A DNA stretch of 64,000 nt from contig NZ_CAKAKL010000003.1 in NCBI RefSeq assembly GCF_916619195.1, positions 186,001 through 250,000 of the forward strand, given 5' to 3'. The stretch's first letter is position 1; each line of letters starts with the position of its first letter. Below are positions 53,228-64,000 of the stretch, one piece after another. Under the pieces are notes generated by a model. It saw only the letters and a program-made list of their open reading frames with translations, did not search any database and had not been told where the DNA came from. Made by a program: the position numbers and the translations under genes. Source of the stretch: Inquilinus sp. Marseille-Q2685 (lineage in GTDB: Bacteria > Pseudomonadota > Alphaproteobacteria > DSM-16000 > Inquilinaceae).

Positions 53228-54632
53228 GAGTCCTTCGGGCGATTGGGATCACGAGACGGATGCTGGTTCCGCCGCGAGCGTGGGTTCTCACGGTCGCGGT
53301 ACCGCCGAGGCGACGGAGAAGGCGCGCGGCGCTCCAGAGGCCGAGGCCATGGGAGCCAACCGGCGGCTGTTCGTCCTGAGACACCAGCAGATTCGCCATC
53401 GGTGCCGGCAAGCCCGGGCCTTCATCGCGGACGGCGATATAGAGATGGTCGCGCTTCGCCAACGCTATGAAGGCGACGGAGCCGCGGACGGGAGTTGCGA
53501 CACAAGCGTTGAGCAGCAGGTTCAGCGCCACCTGTCGGACTGCGGCACCGTCGATATCGATGGGCGATTGGAGGGCATTGGTCCAGACAAGCCGGATCTG
53601 GCGCCGGCTCCGTTCATGGGCGATGAGGAACTGCAGATCGTCGAGATCTGCCGGATCCAGGGTTCTGGCCGCCGTGCTCTGCTTGTAGGAGAGCAAAACC
53701 GAGCGGACGACATTGCGAATGCCGAGGAGGCCGCGCTCGACCAGGGCGATGCTCCGCTCTCGCACGGCGGGATTGTTGCCGTGCACCTTGAGCGTATCGA
53801 GCGCCGTCATCATGCCGCCGAGCGGATTGTTCACCTCATGCGCCATGCCGGATGCCAGACGCCCGATGACAGCGACCTTTTCCTCCTCGGCGAGCTGTGC
53901 GGCCAAGGCGTCCCGCTCCGCAGCCGCGCTGGTCATCCGATTGTAGCGGTCCGCCAGCGCCCGGAATTCCTGCGGCCAGCCGGCAGTGAGCTTCTGCGGG
54001 ATCGGCCGTGGTACACCCCCGTCGGTCGCGCCGACATGAGCGGTCAGGCTGGTCACGGGGCGCAGCAGCAGCCGGACCGCGAGATATCCGAGGCCGGCGA
54101 AGGCCAATGCGAGAAGCCCGTTGACGATAATCAGGGTCCGCAGCGTTTGGCGCCGCGCCGTGATGAGATCGGCAATGTCGATTTCCGCGCTGATCTGGCC
54201 GATGAGGGTGCCGTCCTGCTGGATCGTCCGGGCGAGGCGGGCTGTCTCCGCCGACGCATCGATGCTCAACTCCGGCGCCACGAATGGGAGGTGAGTGCCG
54301 ACGGGGAAGCGGCGCGGCTGCGAGCTCGCGAGAACCGTGTTGTCCGGGAGAATGGCCGTGAGCCAGGTCGGCCGGACTCGACCGCCCTCGTGGGCCGCCC
54401 GGTCCAGCACGTCGAAGGTCTCCCACACGTCGCGCCGCATGATGGTCGGTGCGGCCGCGAGGGCAACGCCGTCGAGCATGCTGGCCGACAGGTTCCTCAG
54501 GTAGCTCTCCTGGTCAGCCTCGAGCCGCTTGAGCACCACGGCCGACGCCGCGACACCGGCGGACAGCATCAGCGCGGCGACGAGGATCGGAATCTTGACG
54601 GTCAGCGGGGTGCGGCGCCGCCGGGCGGTCAT
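53211..54632 (-). CDS. aioS: Arsenite-responsive sensor histidine kinase AioS
   Basis: A 473-residue kinase: a first membrane helix (about 15-35), a periplasmic domain of about 125 residues, a second helix (about 165-190) and a HAMP-like segment. The H-box is SGMAHEVNNPLGG (His265), followed by N-, G1- and G2-type ATP-binding boxes (NLLLNACVATP, DEGPGLP, GSHGLGLWSAARLL). It is positioned between aioX and aioR and probably receives the signal from periplasmic AioX. The start is 4-base-overlapped with aioX. Confidence 0.9.
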   Translation of the reverse strand: MTARRRRTPLTVKIPILVAALMLSAGVAASAVVLKRLEADQESYLRNLSASMLDGVALAAAPTIMRRDVWETFDVLDRAAHEGGRVRPTWLTAILPDNTVLASSQPRRFPVGTHLPFVAPELSIDASAETARLARTIQQDGTLIGQISAEIDIADLITARRQTLRTLIIVNGLLALAFAGLGYLAVRLLLRPVTSLTAHVGATDGGVPRPIPQKLTAGWPQEFRALADRYNRMTSAAAERDALAAQLAEEEKVAVIGRLASGMAHEVNNPLGGMMTALDTLKVHGNNPAVRERSIALVERGLLGIRNVVRSVLLSYKQSTAARTLDPADLDDLQFLIAHERSRRQIRLVWTNALQSPIDIDGAAVRQVALNLLLNACVATPVRGSVAFIALAKRDHLYIAVRDEGPGLPAPMANLLVSQDEQPPVGSHGLGLWSAARLLRRLGGTATVRTHARGGTSIRLVIPIARRTLDAAA

Positions 54633-55528
54633 GCGTCGCTCCTCACTGCCTCATACAGGGAGGCGATTCCGGCAAAGAGACTGTCGGGCTGCTCGTCGAA
54701 GCGGTCCAGATGGAGGCTGGCCAGGAGCGCGCGACCGCTCGCGTCGCCATCCATGTCCAAGAGCAGCCTTTTCAGCCGAACGATGGCCGGTTCCTCGGCC
54801 CGCGCCGCCAGGCAGGCGATCGGCGGGAAGCCGAGTTTCTGGGACCGATGGAGGACGCGGGTGGCACCGGTCAGGGACGGTTCGATCTGCTGCAGGATCT
54901 CCCAGACATAGCCGTCGACGCTCCCGGATTGCGCCAGGTCCGCCGCGACCGCCCGCACGACGTTGCGATGGCCATAGGTGAAGAAGAACGAGCTGAAGAA
55001 GGATCGCGGAGATTCGTGGATCTGGTGCAGCAGCCAGCGGGTGACCAGAAACCCCGAATTGCTGTCCGGATCGCTGAAGGCATGAATCTGGTCCCGGAGA
55101 CCTTCCAGCGATTGGGCCGGATTGTCCGCGGCCACGATCATGTAGGATTGATAAAGGGGTTCCCCGCGATAGATCGGGACCGCGATCAGCTGCAGCCGGT
55201 CGCGGTGCTGGACATATGGATAGCCGCAGATCCAGGCGGCTTCGATCTGGCCGGAGAGCAGCAGCGCCGTGATCTCCTGATAGGTCCGGCGCTGCTCGAT
55301 GATCACGGGGCGGCCGAGCCGCTCGCTGAAATAGGTCGAAAACCGGTCGAGGAACGCGACATCGGAATCGATGACGACGGGCGTGATGCCGATCCGAACC
55401 GGGTCGAGGGATTGCGCGCGGGCTCGGCCGGCGCCGAGACCTGCGAGCGACATCACGCCGCCGATCACCGCAAGCCGGCGGTCGAGACGGATCACCGCGG
55501 GACCGGTGCTCCTCCCATCCTCAGGCAT
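54629..55528 (-). CDS. aioX: Periplasmic arsenite-binding protein AioX
   Basis: A 299-residue PhnD/SsuA-type substrate-binding protein. The signal peptide ends near residue 38 (ARA-Q). The core has PVRIGITPVVIDSDVAFLDRF, SGQIEAAWICGYPYVQ (Cys101) and VAADNPAQSLEGLRDQ. In A. tumefaciens AioX, a cysteine in the homologous protein is needed for As(III) sensing; Cys101 in A-W-I-C-G-Y-P-Y is the likely equivalent. It is first of the aioXSR operon and would present bound arsenite to AioS. Confidence 0.9.
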   Translation of the reverse strand: MPEDGRSTGPAVIRLDRRLAVIGGVMSLAGLGAGRARAQSLDPVRIGITPVVIDSDVAFLDRFSTYFSERLGRPVIIEQRRTYQEITALLLSGQIEAAWICGYPYVQHRDRLQLIAVPIYRGEPLYQSYMIVAADNPAQSLEGLRDQIHAFSDPDSNSGFLVTRWLLHQIHESPRSFFSSFFFTYGHRNVVRAVAADLAQSGSVDGYVWEILQQIEPSLTGATRVLHRSQKLGFPPIACLAARAEEPAIVRLKRLLLDMDGDASGRALLASLHLDRFDEQPDSLFAGIASLYEAVRSDA

Positions 55529-55584
55529 CCCTGGCCATGCCTCCCAAGCCGCCCGGCGCCATTCGGCGTTACCGGCCGCACATT

Positions 55585-55610
55585 GACATTTTGACGATAG
55601 CCGAAATGTC
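55585..55610. promoter_or_regulatory. Inverted repeat upstream of aioX
   Basis: GACATTT (55585-55591) and AAATGTC (55604-55610) are 7-base arms around 12 bases, centred about 70 bases before the aioX start in the 113-base gap between arsJ and aioX. A candidate operator for an ArsR protein; unproven. Confidence 0.35.
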
Positions 55611-55641
55611 CCTTGTCCTCAAATCCCCAACACGGCGGATG

Positions 55642-56906
55642 TCAGCCGTCATCCGCCAGGGCTCCGACAGGGGCGACCGTTCCCGGCGGGACGGTGACCG
55701 GGAGCAATAGCGAGACCAGCCAGGATGACGCTACCATCACGCCGGCAGCGACGAGGCAGGCTTCGATCCCGCCGAGCTGGTAGATCCAGCCAGACAGAAG
55801 GGTGCCGACCAGCCGGCCGCCGGCATTCGCCATGTAGTAGAAGCCGACGTTGAGGGCGACCTTGTCGCCTTCGGTGTAGGCCAGGATGAGATAGGAGTGG
55901 ATCGCCGAGTTCAGGGCGAACACAACGCCGAACAGGCCCAAGCCCACCAGCACGACGGCCTGCGCCGAGACGCCGGTTCCGGGCTCGAGCAGAAGAACGG
56001 CCATTGCCGCCGGGATGAAGGCCAGAACGAGGGCCCAGAGGCGCGCGGCCCGTGTCTCGGTGGTGCGGCCGTCCGGAGAGCGCCTGACGAAGGCGGGGGC
56101 GCTCGCCTGCACGATGCCGTAGCCGATCGTCCACAGCGCCATGAAGGCGCCGACCTCGGTGAAGCTCCAGCCGGCGATATCATAGAGGAACAGCGGGAGG
56201 CCGACCACGAACCAGACGTCGCGGGCCCCGAACAAGAAGAAGCGGGCGGCCGACAGCAGGTTGATCTCCCGGGACTTGGCGAAGATCGCGCTGAAGCCGA
56301 TTTTGCCCTTCACCTTGCCGATGTCCGGCGGCACCAGCAGCATCGAGCCGACCAGGACGACCGCCAGCCCTGCGGCCATCGCCCAGAGGCCGCCGTCGAA
56401 GCCGAGCATCTCGAGAAGCAGGGTGCCGAGAAAGAAGCCCGCGCCCTTCAGCGCGTTCTTCGAGCCGGTCAGGATGGCGACCCACCGGAACAGCGCGCCT
56501 TCGCGTCCCTCCGGAACGACCGTCTTGATGGCGCTCTTCGCGCTCATCTTGGTCAGGTCCTTGGCAACTCCCGACAGCCCTTGCGCGATGATGACCCAGG
56601 CGACGGATGCCAGGATGGTCCAGGCCGGGTTCAGCAGCGACAGCATGATGAGTGCTGCGATTTGGATCAGGAGGCCGGACCAGAGCGTCACCTTCAGCCC
56701 GAGCCGCGCCCCGATCCAGCCGCCGAACAGATTGGTGACAACGCCGCAGAACTCGTAGAGCACGAACAGCATGGCGAGCTGCAGCGGGCTGTAGCCGAGC
56801 GTGTTGAAGTGCAGCAGCACCAGCATGCGCAGCGCGCCGTCGGTCAGGGTGAAGCCCCAATAGGCCGCGGTGACCGCGATGTAGGCCTTGAGGCCGCTGT
56901 TGCCGC

Positions 56907-56910
<4 letters not shown>
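55642..56910 (-). CDS. arsJ: Organoarsenical (1-arseno-3-phosphoglycerate) exporter ArsJ
   Basis: A 422-residue MFS protein with 12 membrane segments and the ArsJ sequence pattern: [23 protein letters not shown] at the start, [37 protein letters not shown] and [20 protein letters not shown]. ArsJ exports 1-arseno-3-phosphoglycerate made by the adjacent GAPDH, effectively extruding arsenate. It overlaps that gene by 4 bases (ATGA). Confidence 0.95.
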
Positions 56911-57928
<1,018 letters not shown>

Positions 57929-57929
<1 letters not shown>

Positions 57930-58468
57930 CAGACCTTCTCGTGCGGATCGAGGGATTCGACGCGGGACAGGGCCGTCGAGCGGCCGATGTCGTCGAGACG
58001 ATGTTGCAGGCTGATGCGGTCGAGCGACCGGATCGGCAGGCTCACGAAGATGCCGATGCGGTTGTACAGCATGCGAAAGGCATCGGCGAAAGCGACGGCC
58101 CGCTCGGCTTCGTTGCCGGTCGCCGCCGCGGGGTCGGGGATCCCCCAATGCGCCGACATCGGCTGGCCAGGCCAGACCGGGCACACCTCCTCGGCCGCCT
58201 TGTCACAGACGGTGAACACGAAATCGAGCGGCTCGACCCCCGGGCGGGCAAATTCCTCCCAGCTCTTCGAGCGAGCGTTCTGGGTCGGCAGCTTGGCCTT
58301 CCTCAGAAGATCGAGGGCCATCGGCTCGATATAGCCTTTGGGATGGCTCCCGGCGCTGAACGCATGGAAGCGCCCTCGGCCGAGGCTGTTCAGGATCGCC
58401 TCGGCAAGGATCGAGCGAGCCGAATTGCCGGTGCAAAGAAACAGGACGTTGAAGATCCGATCTGACAT
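57929..58468 (-). CDS. arsC: Arsenate reductase, thioredoxin-coupled LMW-phosphatase type
   Basis: A 179-residue protein starting with the P-loop CTGNSARS (Cys12-Ser19) after VLFLC, with Cys88 and Cys96 in [18 protein letters not shown] as the resolving pair, and [12 protein letters not shown]. This is the Staphylococcus/Bacillus-like ArsC lineage with a longer C-terminus. It reduces As(V) to As(III). Second gene after arsR in the arsR-arsC-gapdh-arsJ unit. Confidence 0.93.
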
Positions 58469-58513
58469 GGCCGTGCCTCATCCCGGGGCCGCCGGGCGGT
58501 GGCCCGGCGTCGT

Positions 58514-58849
58514 TCAGCAGCAGGTTTCGTCGGCTACCGTCGCAAGGTCTCCACAGAGACTCGGGTTTCCGCCGCAGCAATCTGCCACCAGGAAACCGAT
58601 CAGCTGGCGCGTCCCCTCGATGTCCAAGCCGTAGTAGATCTGCCGCTGCACCCGCCACGAGCGCAGCAGCTGCGCCCGCTCGAGTTGCGACAGATGGAAG
58701 GACAGGGTCGAGGCGACGATGCCGAGCCGCGCCGCGATCTCGCCGGCGGGCAGGCCGGATGGACCGATCTCGACCAGCAGCCGAAAGGCGGCGAGCCGAG
58801 TCTCGTGTCCCAGGGCACTGAAGGCGTCGACAGCGGGCTTGATTTCCAT
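58514..58849 (-). CDS. arsR: ArsR-family repressor (C-terminal CC...C type)
   Basis: A 111-residue winged-helix protein: ALGHETRLAAFRLLVEIGP, then LPAGEIAARLGIVASTLSFHLSQLERAQLLRS and YYGLDIEGTRQLI. The As(III) site is C-terminal: Cys91-Cys92 and Cys99 (ADCCGGNPSLCG), as in Acidithiobacillus-type ArsR, plus a terminal Cys110-Cys111. It leads the arsR-arsC-gapdh-arsJ operon and should repress it until arsenite binds. Confidence 0.93.
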   Translation of the reverse strand: MEIKPAVDAFSALGHETRLAAFRLLVEIGPSGLPAGEIAARLGIVASTLSFHLSQLERAQLLRSWRVQRQIYYGLDIEGTRQLIGFLVADCCGGNPSLCGDLATVADETCC

Positions 58850-58956
58850 ATTTCCAACAATGTCAAAATCAGGAGTGGCTCGTCAACCGCATCCTTGCGG
58901 CACCAGTCATTATAGCGCCTCTGTTACAGTTGTGTGTGGGCTCGACCTTTTGATTC

Positions 58957-59703
58957 CTAGGAGCTGAGCGAAGCCTTGGCCTGCTGTGCGGCAGCGTCGA
59001 CCCCGATGCCCTCCGCCTTCCGTTCGCTGTACCGGCTCGTCAGATAGGGCGAGCGGTCCCGGACGAGGAGGGTGAACTTGTACAACTCCTCCATCACGTC
59101 CACGACCCGCTCGTAGTAGGGCGAAGGCTTCATGCGCCCCTGTTCATCGAATTCCTGATAGGCCTTGGCGACCGAGGACTGGTTCGGGATGGTCACCATC
59201 CGCATCCAGCGACCCAGCACGCGCATCGCGTTCACCGCATTGAAGGATTGCGACCCGCCCGAAACCTGCATCACGGCGAGCGTCCGTCCCTGCGTCGGGC
59301 GCACCGCGCCGATCTCCAGCGGAATCCAGTCGATCTGGGCCTTCAGGATCGCGCTCATCGCACCGTGGCGTTCGGGGCTGCACCAGACCTGCCCCTCCGA
59401 CCAGGTCGACAGCTCGCGGAGTTCCGCGACCTTCGGATGATCCGCGGGAACGCTGTCGGGCAGCGGCAGGCCGCGCGGATCGAAGATGCGGGTCTCGGCC
59501 CCGAAGCGTTCGAGGAGCCGCGAGGCCTCCTGCGTCAGGAAGCGGCTGTAGGACCGGTCCCGGACCGAGCCGTAGAGCAGAAGGATGCGGGGCGGGTGCG
59601 AGGACGTCTGCTCGGGCTGGAGCTTTGAAAGGTCCGGGATATCGAGGAAGCGCTCCTCGAGAGCCGGAAAGCTCGTCGCCTCGTCGCGGTCGGAGACGGT
59701 CAT
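58957..59703 (-). CDS. arsH: NADPH-dependent FMN reductase / methylarsenite oxidase ArsH
   Basis: The start at 59703 gives 248 residues. The flavodoxin-like fold has [20 protein letters not shown] (FMN phosphate loop), [29 protein letters not shown] and [17 protein letters not shown]. ArsH oxidises trivalent methylated and aromatic arsenicals to less toxic pentavalent forms, and can make H2O2. It suits an organism that also carries ArsM. Confidence 0.95.
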   Translation of the reverse strand: MTVSDRDEATSFPALEERFLDIPDLSKLQPEQTSSHPPRILLLYGSVRDRSYSRFLTQEASRLLERFGAETRIFDPRGLPLPDSVPADHPKVAELRELSTWSEGQVWCSPERHGAMSAILKAQIDWIPLEIGAVRPTQGRTLAVMQVSGGSQSFNAVNAMRVLGRWMRMVTIPNQSSVAKAYQEFDEQGRMKPSPYYERVVDVMEELYKFTLLVRDRSPYLTSRYSERKAEGIGVDAAAQQAKASLSS

Positions 59704-59749
59704 GGGGAAATTCCTGCTTCGGATAGAGAGGCGATGTCGCGACGGGCCC

Positions 59750-60172
59750 TCAGCGGACCCGATTTCCCTGGGCGCCGACGACGACCTCGCCATCCTCCTT
59801 AGTGAAGGGCCCTTTCTGCGGCTGCGAAAGGATGTCGAGGACCGCCTCGGAAGGTCGGCACAACCGAACGCCGCGCTCGGTCACGACGAAGGGACGGTTG
59901 ATCAGGATCGGGTGCGCCATCATGGCGTCGAGGAACTGATCGTCGGTCAGGGCGGGATCGCCGAGGCCGAGCTCGTGATAGGGCGTCCCCCGCTCGCGCA
60001 GCGCATCCCGGACCGACAGGCCCGCCTTTGCGATCAGGTCGCGCAGGGTCTCGCGGGACGGCGGCGTCTTCAGGTACTCGACGATGGTCGGTTCGATGCC
60101 GGCATTGCGGATCATCGCGAGGACGTTCCGCGACGTGCCGCAGGACGGGTTGTGATAGATCGTCACGCTCAT
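59750..60172 (-). CDS. arsC: Arsenate reductase, glutaredoxin-coupled type
   Basis: A 140-residue protein with the R773-type signature [14 protein letters not shown] (Cys11) and the arginines that bind arsenate (SPF-type region: [32 protein letters not shown]). It uses glutathione/glutaredoxin. It is the second, unrelated arsenate reductase of the island and belongs to the acr3-arsR-arsO operon. Confidence 0.95.
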   Translation of the reverse strand: MSVTIYHNPSCGTSRNVLAMIRNAGIEPTIVEYLKTPPSRETLRDLIAKAGLSVRDALRERGTPYHELGLGDPALTDDQFLDAMMAHPILINRPFVVTERGVRLCRPSEAVLDILSQPQKGPFTKEDGEVVVGAQGNRVR

Positions 60173-60181
60173 GTCCCTGCC

Positions 60182-61273
60182 TCAGATCGTTGCCATGCTG
60201 TGTTCGGCCTCAAGGGCCGCCGCGATCTCGCCGGCGGTGGCGCGCGCCGTCCGGGCGACGCCGATCAGCGTCGCCGAGGCGTAGCCGGTCCATTCCCCGT
60301 AGCCGACCAGCCATAGCCGCGGCTCGCGGAGCGATCGCGTGCCCTCCACCCGGACGCGTCCGTCGTCCTCGATCACTCCGAGCGGCACAAGATGGTCCAG
60401 GGCGGGGCGGTAGCCCGTACACCAGATCACCGTGTCGACCCTGCTGTGCGATCCGTCCCGCCAGATCACGCCGTCTTCGACGAAGCGCTCGAAGGGCCGG
60501 ACGGCGGTCAACACCCCGCGGTTCCGCGCCTCCTGCACCGGCGGCACCATGACGATATCGCCCAGTCCTCCCTTCGGCACGATGACAGTCCGGCCCGCCT
60601 GCTGCGCCTTCCATCGCTCGGTCGCACGCTCGAACAGGACGCGGCCGTCGACGTCATCGGGCAGGAACATCGGCGGCTCGATCGTGACCCAGGTCGCTTG
60701 GGCGGCCTTCGACACCTCCGCGAGGATCTGGGCGCCGGAGTTTCCTCCGCCGGCGATCAGGACCCGCTGGCCGGCGAAGTCATCGGGGCGTCGATAGCCG
60801 CTCGAATGAAGCTGGTGGCCGATGAACCTGTCCCGGCCGGGATAAGCGGGGACATAGGGCTTGCCCCAGGTTCCGGTTGCGCTGACGACCGCCCGGGCCG
60901 ACCATGTGCCCTGGTCTGCATGAACCAGCAATCCACCCGCGCCCCGCTCGACGGAGTGCACTCGCACGGGACGCTCGATGTTGAAGCCATAACGGCGCTC
61001 GTACTCGGCCAAGTATGCGACGACGTGGTCGCGCGTCGGATAGTCGTCCCCGGCACGCGGCAGCATCCATCCGGGCAGAGAGCTCCACTGGGCGGGCGAG
61101 AACAGGCGGAGCGAATCCCAGGCGTGGCGCCAGGCGCCGCCTGGGGCCTCCTCGGCGTCGAGGAGGACGAAATCGATCTCCGCCCGGCGCAGAAAGTAGG
61201 CGACGGCCAGCGCCGACTGGCCACCGCCGATGACGACGACGCCCACAGTCCGCGGGCTTGCCCGTGAGTTCAC
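60182..61273 (-). CDS. arsO: ArsO-family flavin-containing monooxygenase
   Basis: A 363-residue flavoprotein: [18 protein letters not shown] (FAD), [21 protein letters not shown] (very typical of ArsO), the FATGTW-like [33 protein letters not shown] (NADPH) and [12 protein letters not shown]. ArsO genes accompany ars operons; their exact reaction is not settled. Eight bases separate it from arsC and one from arsR. Confidence 0.9.
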   Translation of the reverse strand: MNSRASPRTVGVVVIGGGQSALAVAYFLRRAEIDFVLLDAEEAPGGAWRHAWDSLRLFSPAQWSSLPGWMLPRAGDDYPTRDHVVAYLAEYERRYGFNIERPVRVHSVERGAGGLLVHADQGTWSARAVVSATGTWGKPYVPAYPGRDRFIGHQLHSSGYRRPDDFAGQRVLIAGGGNSGAQILAEVSKAAQATWVTIEPPMFLPDDVDGRVLFERATERWKAQQAGRTVIVPKGGLGDIVMVPPVQEARNRGVLTAVRPFERFVEDGVIWRDGSHSRVDTVIWCTGYRPALDHLVPLGVIEDDGRVRVEGTRSLREPRLWLVGYGEWTGYASATLIGVARTARATAGEIAAALEAEHSMATI

Positions 61274-61274
61274 C

Positions 61275-61637
61275 TCAAGCCCTCGCCGACGATGATCCAG
61301 TGAATCGAGGCGTCTCGGGCGAGCCAGGCAGCGTGGAGCAGCCGATCTCAGGCAGGCCCTGGCAGCAGTCCTCGACCAGGAACTGGATCAGATCGCCCAT
61401 GCTCCGCAGGTCGGCGGCATAGGCGATCGACCGACCGGCCCGCTTCGATCGGAGCAGGCCCGCGTCCTCGAGGGTGGAGAGGTGGGTGGAAATCGTGTTT
61501 TGCGGCGCGCCTAGCCGGCGCGCGATCTCGCCGGCCGCCATCCCGTCCAGGCCCGCCTTCACCAGCAACCGGAAGATCTCGAGGCGGGTTTCCTGCGACA
61601 GGGCCCGCAGCATGGAGAGGCTGTCGCCGATATTCAT
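61275..61637 (-). CDS. arsR: Second ArsR-family repressor
   Basis: A 120-residue winged helix: [61 protein letters not shown] is spread over residues 33-73, then the As(III)-type cysteines Cys91-Cys92 and Cys100 ([12 protein letters not shown]). The same binding-site design as the first ArsR but a distinct sequence. It lies between acr3 and arsO; presumably represses the acr3 promoter at about 62.84 kb. Confidence 0.92.
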   Translation of the reverse strand: MNIGDSLSMLRALSQETRLEIFRLLVKAGLDGMAAGEIARRLGAPQNTISTHLSTLEDAGLLRSKRAGRSIAYAADLRSMGDLIQFLVEDCCQGLPEIGCSTLPGSPETPRFTGSSSARA

Positions 61638-61673
61638 CGCATCCTTACTCCCTTGCTCCCCGTGTCGCGGAGG

Positions 61674-62768
61674 TCACTCCGCCGCGTTCGTAGCCGGTTT
61701 TCCGACTGCCTCCGCGTGCGTGTCCGCGAAGTAGCGCCGCCCAATCCAAAGCGCGACATGGACCAGCCCGATCAGGACGGGAACCTCCACCAGCGGACCG
61801 ATCACGGTGGCGAACGCGGCAGGTGACGCCAGGCCGAAGGTCGTGATGGCCACGGCGATCGCGAGCTCGAAGTTGTTGCTCGCCGCGGTGAAGGCCATGG
61901 CGGTGGTGCGCGGGTAATCGACCTCGATCAGCTTGCCCATCAGGAAGCTGATGACGAACATCACCAGGAAGTAAATCGCGAGCGGAACGGCGATGCGCAG
62001 GGCGTCGAGCGGGAGATGGACCACCGCTCCGCCCTTCAGGCTGAACATCGCGACGATGGTGAACAGGAGCGCCACGAGGGTCAGCGGACCGATCTTCGGC
62101 AGGTAGGCGCGCTCGTACCAGTCCGTGCCCTTCGTCTGCGTGAGGATCCGGCGCGTCAGATAGCCGCCGAAGAACGGGATGCCAAGATAGATCAGGACCG
62201 CTTCGGCAATGGTCCAGAAGCTGACATCGATGATGCTGCCTTCCAGACCGAACGCCGGCGGCAGGACGGCCAGGAAGAACCAGGCATAGGCGCTGAAGAA
62301 GAGGATCTGGAAGATCGAGTTGAAGGCGACGAGCCCCGCCACGTACTGGTTGCTGCCGCAGGCGAGCTGGTTCCAGACCAGGACCATGGCAATGCAGCGC
62401 GCGAGGCCGATCAGGATCACGCCCGTCATGTAGTCGGGACGATCGCGCAGGAAGATGACGGCGAGGGCGAACATCAGGACCGGCCCGACCAGCCAGTTCT
62501 GGACCAGCGAGAGCAGGAGAACGCGCTTGTCCCGGAAGACCTGCGGCAGCTCCTCGTATCGGACCTTTGCCAATGGCGGATACATCATCACGATCAGGCC
62601 GATCGCGATCGGGAGGTTGGTCGAGCCGATCGACAGGCTGTCGAGCAGCCGCGGCAGCTCGGTGAACACCGTCCCCAGCATGACGCCCAGCGCCATGGCC
62701 GCGAAGATCCAGACCGTCAGGTAGCGATCCAGGAAGGACAGGCGGCCCCTGGGTGTTGTTGGAGACAT
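61674..62768 (-). CDS. acr3: ACR3-family arsenite efflux permease
   Basis: ATG at 62768, nine bases after GGAG, is preferred over 62783. The 364-residue protein has ten membrane segments: [40 protein letters not shown], the catalytic helix [21 protein letters not shown] (Cys125, Cys137) and [16 protein letters not shown]. It exports As(III) with the proton gradient and begins the acr3-arsR-arsO-arsC-arsH unit. Confidence 0.96.
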   Translation of the reverse strand: MSPTTPRGRLSFLDRYLTVWIFAAMALGVMLGTVFTELPRLLDSLSIGSTNLPIAIGLIVMMYPPLAKVRYEELPQVFRDKRVLLLSLVQNWLVGPVLMFALAVIFLRDRPDYMTGVILIGLARCIAMVLVWNQLACGSNQYVAGLVAFNSIFQILFFSAYAWFFLAVLPPAFGLEGSIIDVSFWTIAEAVLIYLGIPFFGGYLTRRILTQTKGTDWYERAYLPKIGPLTLVALLFTIVAMFSLKGGAVVHLPLDALRIAVPLAIYFLVMFVISFLMGKLIEVDYPRTTAMAFTAASNNFELAIAVAITTFGLASPAAFATVIGPLVEVPVLIGLVHVALWIGRRYFADTHAEAVGKPATNAAE

Positions 62769-62829
62769 GGCGATCGGCTCCATGGAGTCATCTCTGCCGC
62801 GCCCTAACGGAGGCGCAGAAGTCAGAATC

Positions 62830-62859
62830 GATATAATCGACCTTTCCAGATATGTCGAA
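62830..62859 (-). promoter_or_regulatory. Candidate promoter/operator of the acr3 operon
   Basis: On the minus strand TTCGAC and TATATC are spaced by 18 bases. Both boxes lie within related repeats (TCGACATATC and TCGATTATATCGA), so a dimeric ArsR could cover the promoter. It is 60-90 bases before the acr3 start. Confidence 0.45.
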
Positions 62860-62928
62860 TTATTGTCGGCGGACATCAGGTCGCACCCTGCCTCGTGCAT
62901 CGTCACGCCAGTGAGATCCGGCGATCGT

Positions 62929-63516
62929 TCAGGGATCGATGTGGTTGGGCAGACCGCGTTCCAGGAGGGCCTGGACGACATACGGAAACGCGAAGGGGCG
63001 AATCCGGTTTCCGCGCCTCTCGAGGTCCAGGATCATCTGCCGGAGCGGTCGTCCATAGGACCCCACCATCGTGTTGAGGGACTGGGCGAGGGATTTGAGG
63101 CGATCATCGCTCGGGCGAGCCTCGATTTCTCGGATGACGTTCGACAGAGCGGCTCGAGGCTCGGTGGGCAGCCAGCAGACGAAGAGGCGCGTCGCTTGGA
63201 ACAGCTCGCGATTCAGAGCCGTGCGGTGCGGCACGGGACCACCTCGACCTCGTCCCGGTTCGGGACGACCGGGCACGTCAACAATGTCGTCATCGCCCGT
63301 GGGGCCGTGCAGGAGCGGATTGAAGCAGGGCAGCGGTGGGGCTGGGATCGTCGCGAGGAACCCTCGCGCCGCGGTCTCGCCCGCGTAGAATGTCTCGATG
63401 AGCTTGGTCTCCCGATGCTGTGCTTCGAACATGTAGTATGACGCCTCGAGCGTCCTTCCTCCGGCGCAGCTCTGTTTCGTCTCTCCGGCCAGCGTCCAGA
63501 GATGGAGCACCGGCAT
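62929..63516 (-). CDS. Hypothetical protein
   Basis: A 195-residue protein if it starts at 63516 ([15 protein letters not shown]); the open frame continues far upstream but with unlikely composition. No domain recognised. The N-half contains [25 protein letters not shown] and [21 protein letters not shown]; the C-half is helical ([38 protein letters not shown]). The ribosome site is weak. It is divergent from an XRE regulator at the window edge, which may control it. Element-associated accessory gene by context. Confidence 0.45.
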   Translation of the reverse strand: MPVLHLWTLAGETKQSCAGGRTLEASYYMFEAQHRETKLIETFYAGETAARGFLATIPAPPLPCFNPLLHGPTGDDDIVDVPGRPEPGRGRGGPVPHRTALNRELFQATRLFVCWLPTEPRAALSNVIREIEARPSDDRLKSLAQSLNTMVGSYGRPLRQMILDLERRGNRIRPFAFPYVVQALLERGLPNHIDP

Positions 63517-63896
63517 GACGATGTATTCCCGGCAGATCCTATCCTTGTTCGCCTGGCCGGTGCAGGTCCCGATCGGCAAGATCGCCTCCGTGGTCGATCG
63601 TTCGCCCGGACAGAATTCCGCGGATCGCAGGCGAGTCAATCGGGTGAGCGTCCTGTGTTCGGCATGTTGCGCCGGAAAGGGCGTTCCGATCCGGTCTCGA
63701 GCGCCTTCGGGATCCGTCCTTCGCCGGTTGCGCGTGACCCATTCCCTTCCGGTCGCGGCTCGCTCCGATTCGGCCGCCTGCCGGGGCCGGACGGCAAGGC
63801 GCATGGAGTTTGATGTCTGGAATATGAACTTTTCTGCTGAAATTTTGTCGGGTATACCAGACTGACAGGTGCCGGGCTGCGGCTTCTTCTCCCCGC
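63517..63896. other. 380-base gap with a possible promoter for the XRE gene
   Basis: No convincing gene. Near the right side the palindrome GGTATACC (63851-63858) contains a TATACC -10-like box, about 40 bases before the XRE start, and could be an autoregulatory operator. The rest shows nothing distinctive. Confidence 0.3.
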
Positions 63897-64000
63897 ATGG
63901 AAGACATGCGGCAGGCGGTGGCTCGGAACCTCCGGCGTATTCGCGGAGATAGGTCACTGACCCAGGAGGAATTGGCGTTCCGGGCCGAGGTCAACCGCAG
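63897..64000 (+). CDS. XRE-family regulator, N-terminal part (cut by window edge)
   Basis: From ATG 63897 the frame reads MEDMRQAVARNLRRIRGDR and SLTQEELAFRAEVNR before the window ends. The pattern of first helix, then S-L-T-Q-E-E-L-A, then A-E-V-N-R is a Cro/CI helix-turn-helix. It is divergent from the hypothetical gene at 62929-63516. Confidence 0.75.
   Translation, partial: MEDMRQAVARNLRRIRGDRSLTQEELAFRAEVNR

Overview
The window reads as chromosomal DNA of a high-GC alphaproteobacterium. Evidence includes a MucR/Ros-type zinc-finger regulator, a Tad/Flp pilus gene set, a gyrA-coaD-tRNA-Lys block, and plasmid/ICE families (DUF736, DUF2958, ArdC, a large ParB-like protein) common in Rhizobiales and Rhodospirillales. 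The genus cannot be fixed by eye.

Layout. 1-3.5 kb: the end of a Tad/Flp pilus locus (TadG-like and TadE-like proteins, Flp pilin, prepilin peptidase). 3.6-11.8 kb: ordinary core genes (an NADP-dependent oxidoreductase, a LysR regulator, LysE and MATE exporters, gyrA, coaD). 11.9-23.5 kb: a genomic island starting at the 3' end of tRNA-Lys(UUU) with a tyrosine integrase, an AlpA-like factor and an XRE regulator. It carries three defence modules: a two-gene CBASS (CD-NTase plus S-4TM pore-former), an AbiE type IV toxin-antitoxin pair with an evident operator, and a Gabija-type OLD nuclease plus UvrD-like helicase pair. 24.2-25.9 kb: a Na+/phosphate symporter. 26.2-33.2 kb: mobile-element backbone genes, with an IS21-family element inserted into the ParB-like gene and long nested hairpins directly 5' of backbone genes. 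33.2-41.8 kb: a phosphate-starvation unit pstSCAB-phoU-phoB plus a degenerate PhoB-like regulator, and a divergent Tat-exported PhoX phosphatase. Two Pho-box-like sites lie between pstS and phoX. 41.8-62.8 kb: a very complete arsenic island containing arsM, a cysteine-rich PadR regulator, a flavoprotein and an MFS exporter; arsenite oxidase aioBA with a cytochrome c and a sigma-54-type promoter; the aioXSR sensing system; arsJ with its partner GAPDH; two arsC lineages, two arsR, arsH, arsO and acr3. 62.9-64 kb: an unrecognised gene and the start of an XRE regulator.

How it fits together. Arsenite entering the periplasm is probably sensed by AioX-AioS-AioR, which activates aioBA through sigma-54. 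AioBA oxidises arsenite to arsenate and passes electrons to cytochrome c. Arsenate is a phosphate analogue, so the co-located Pst/PhoB/PhoX genes would raise specific phosphate acquisition. In the cytoplasm arsenate is either reduced (ArsC) and exported (Acr3), or converted to 1-arseno-3-phosphoglycerate (GAPDH) and exported (ArsJ). ArsM, ArsH and ArsO act on methylated or reduced arsenicals.

No right-hand attachment site was found by eye. The integrated element may therefore end beyond the window, or the regions may be separate insertions. No CRISPR array or rRNA gene was seen.
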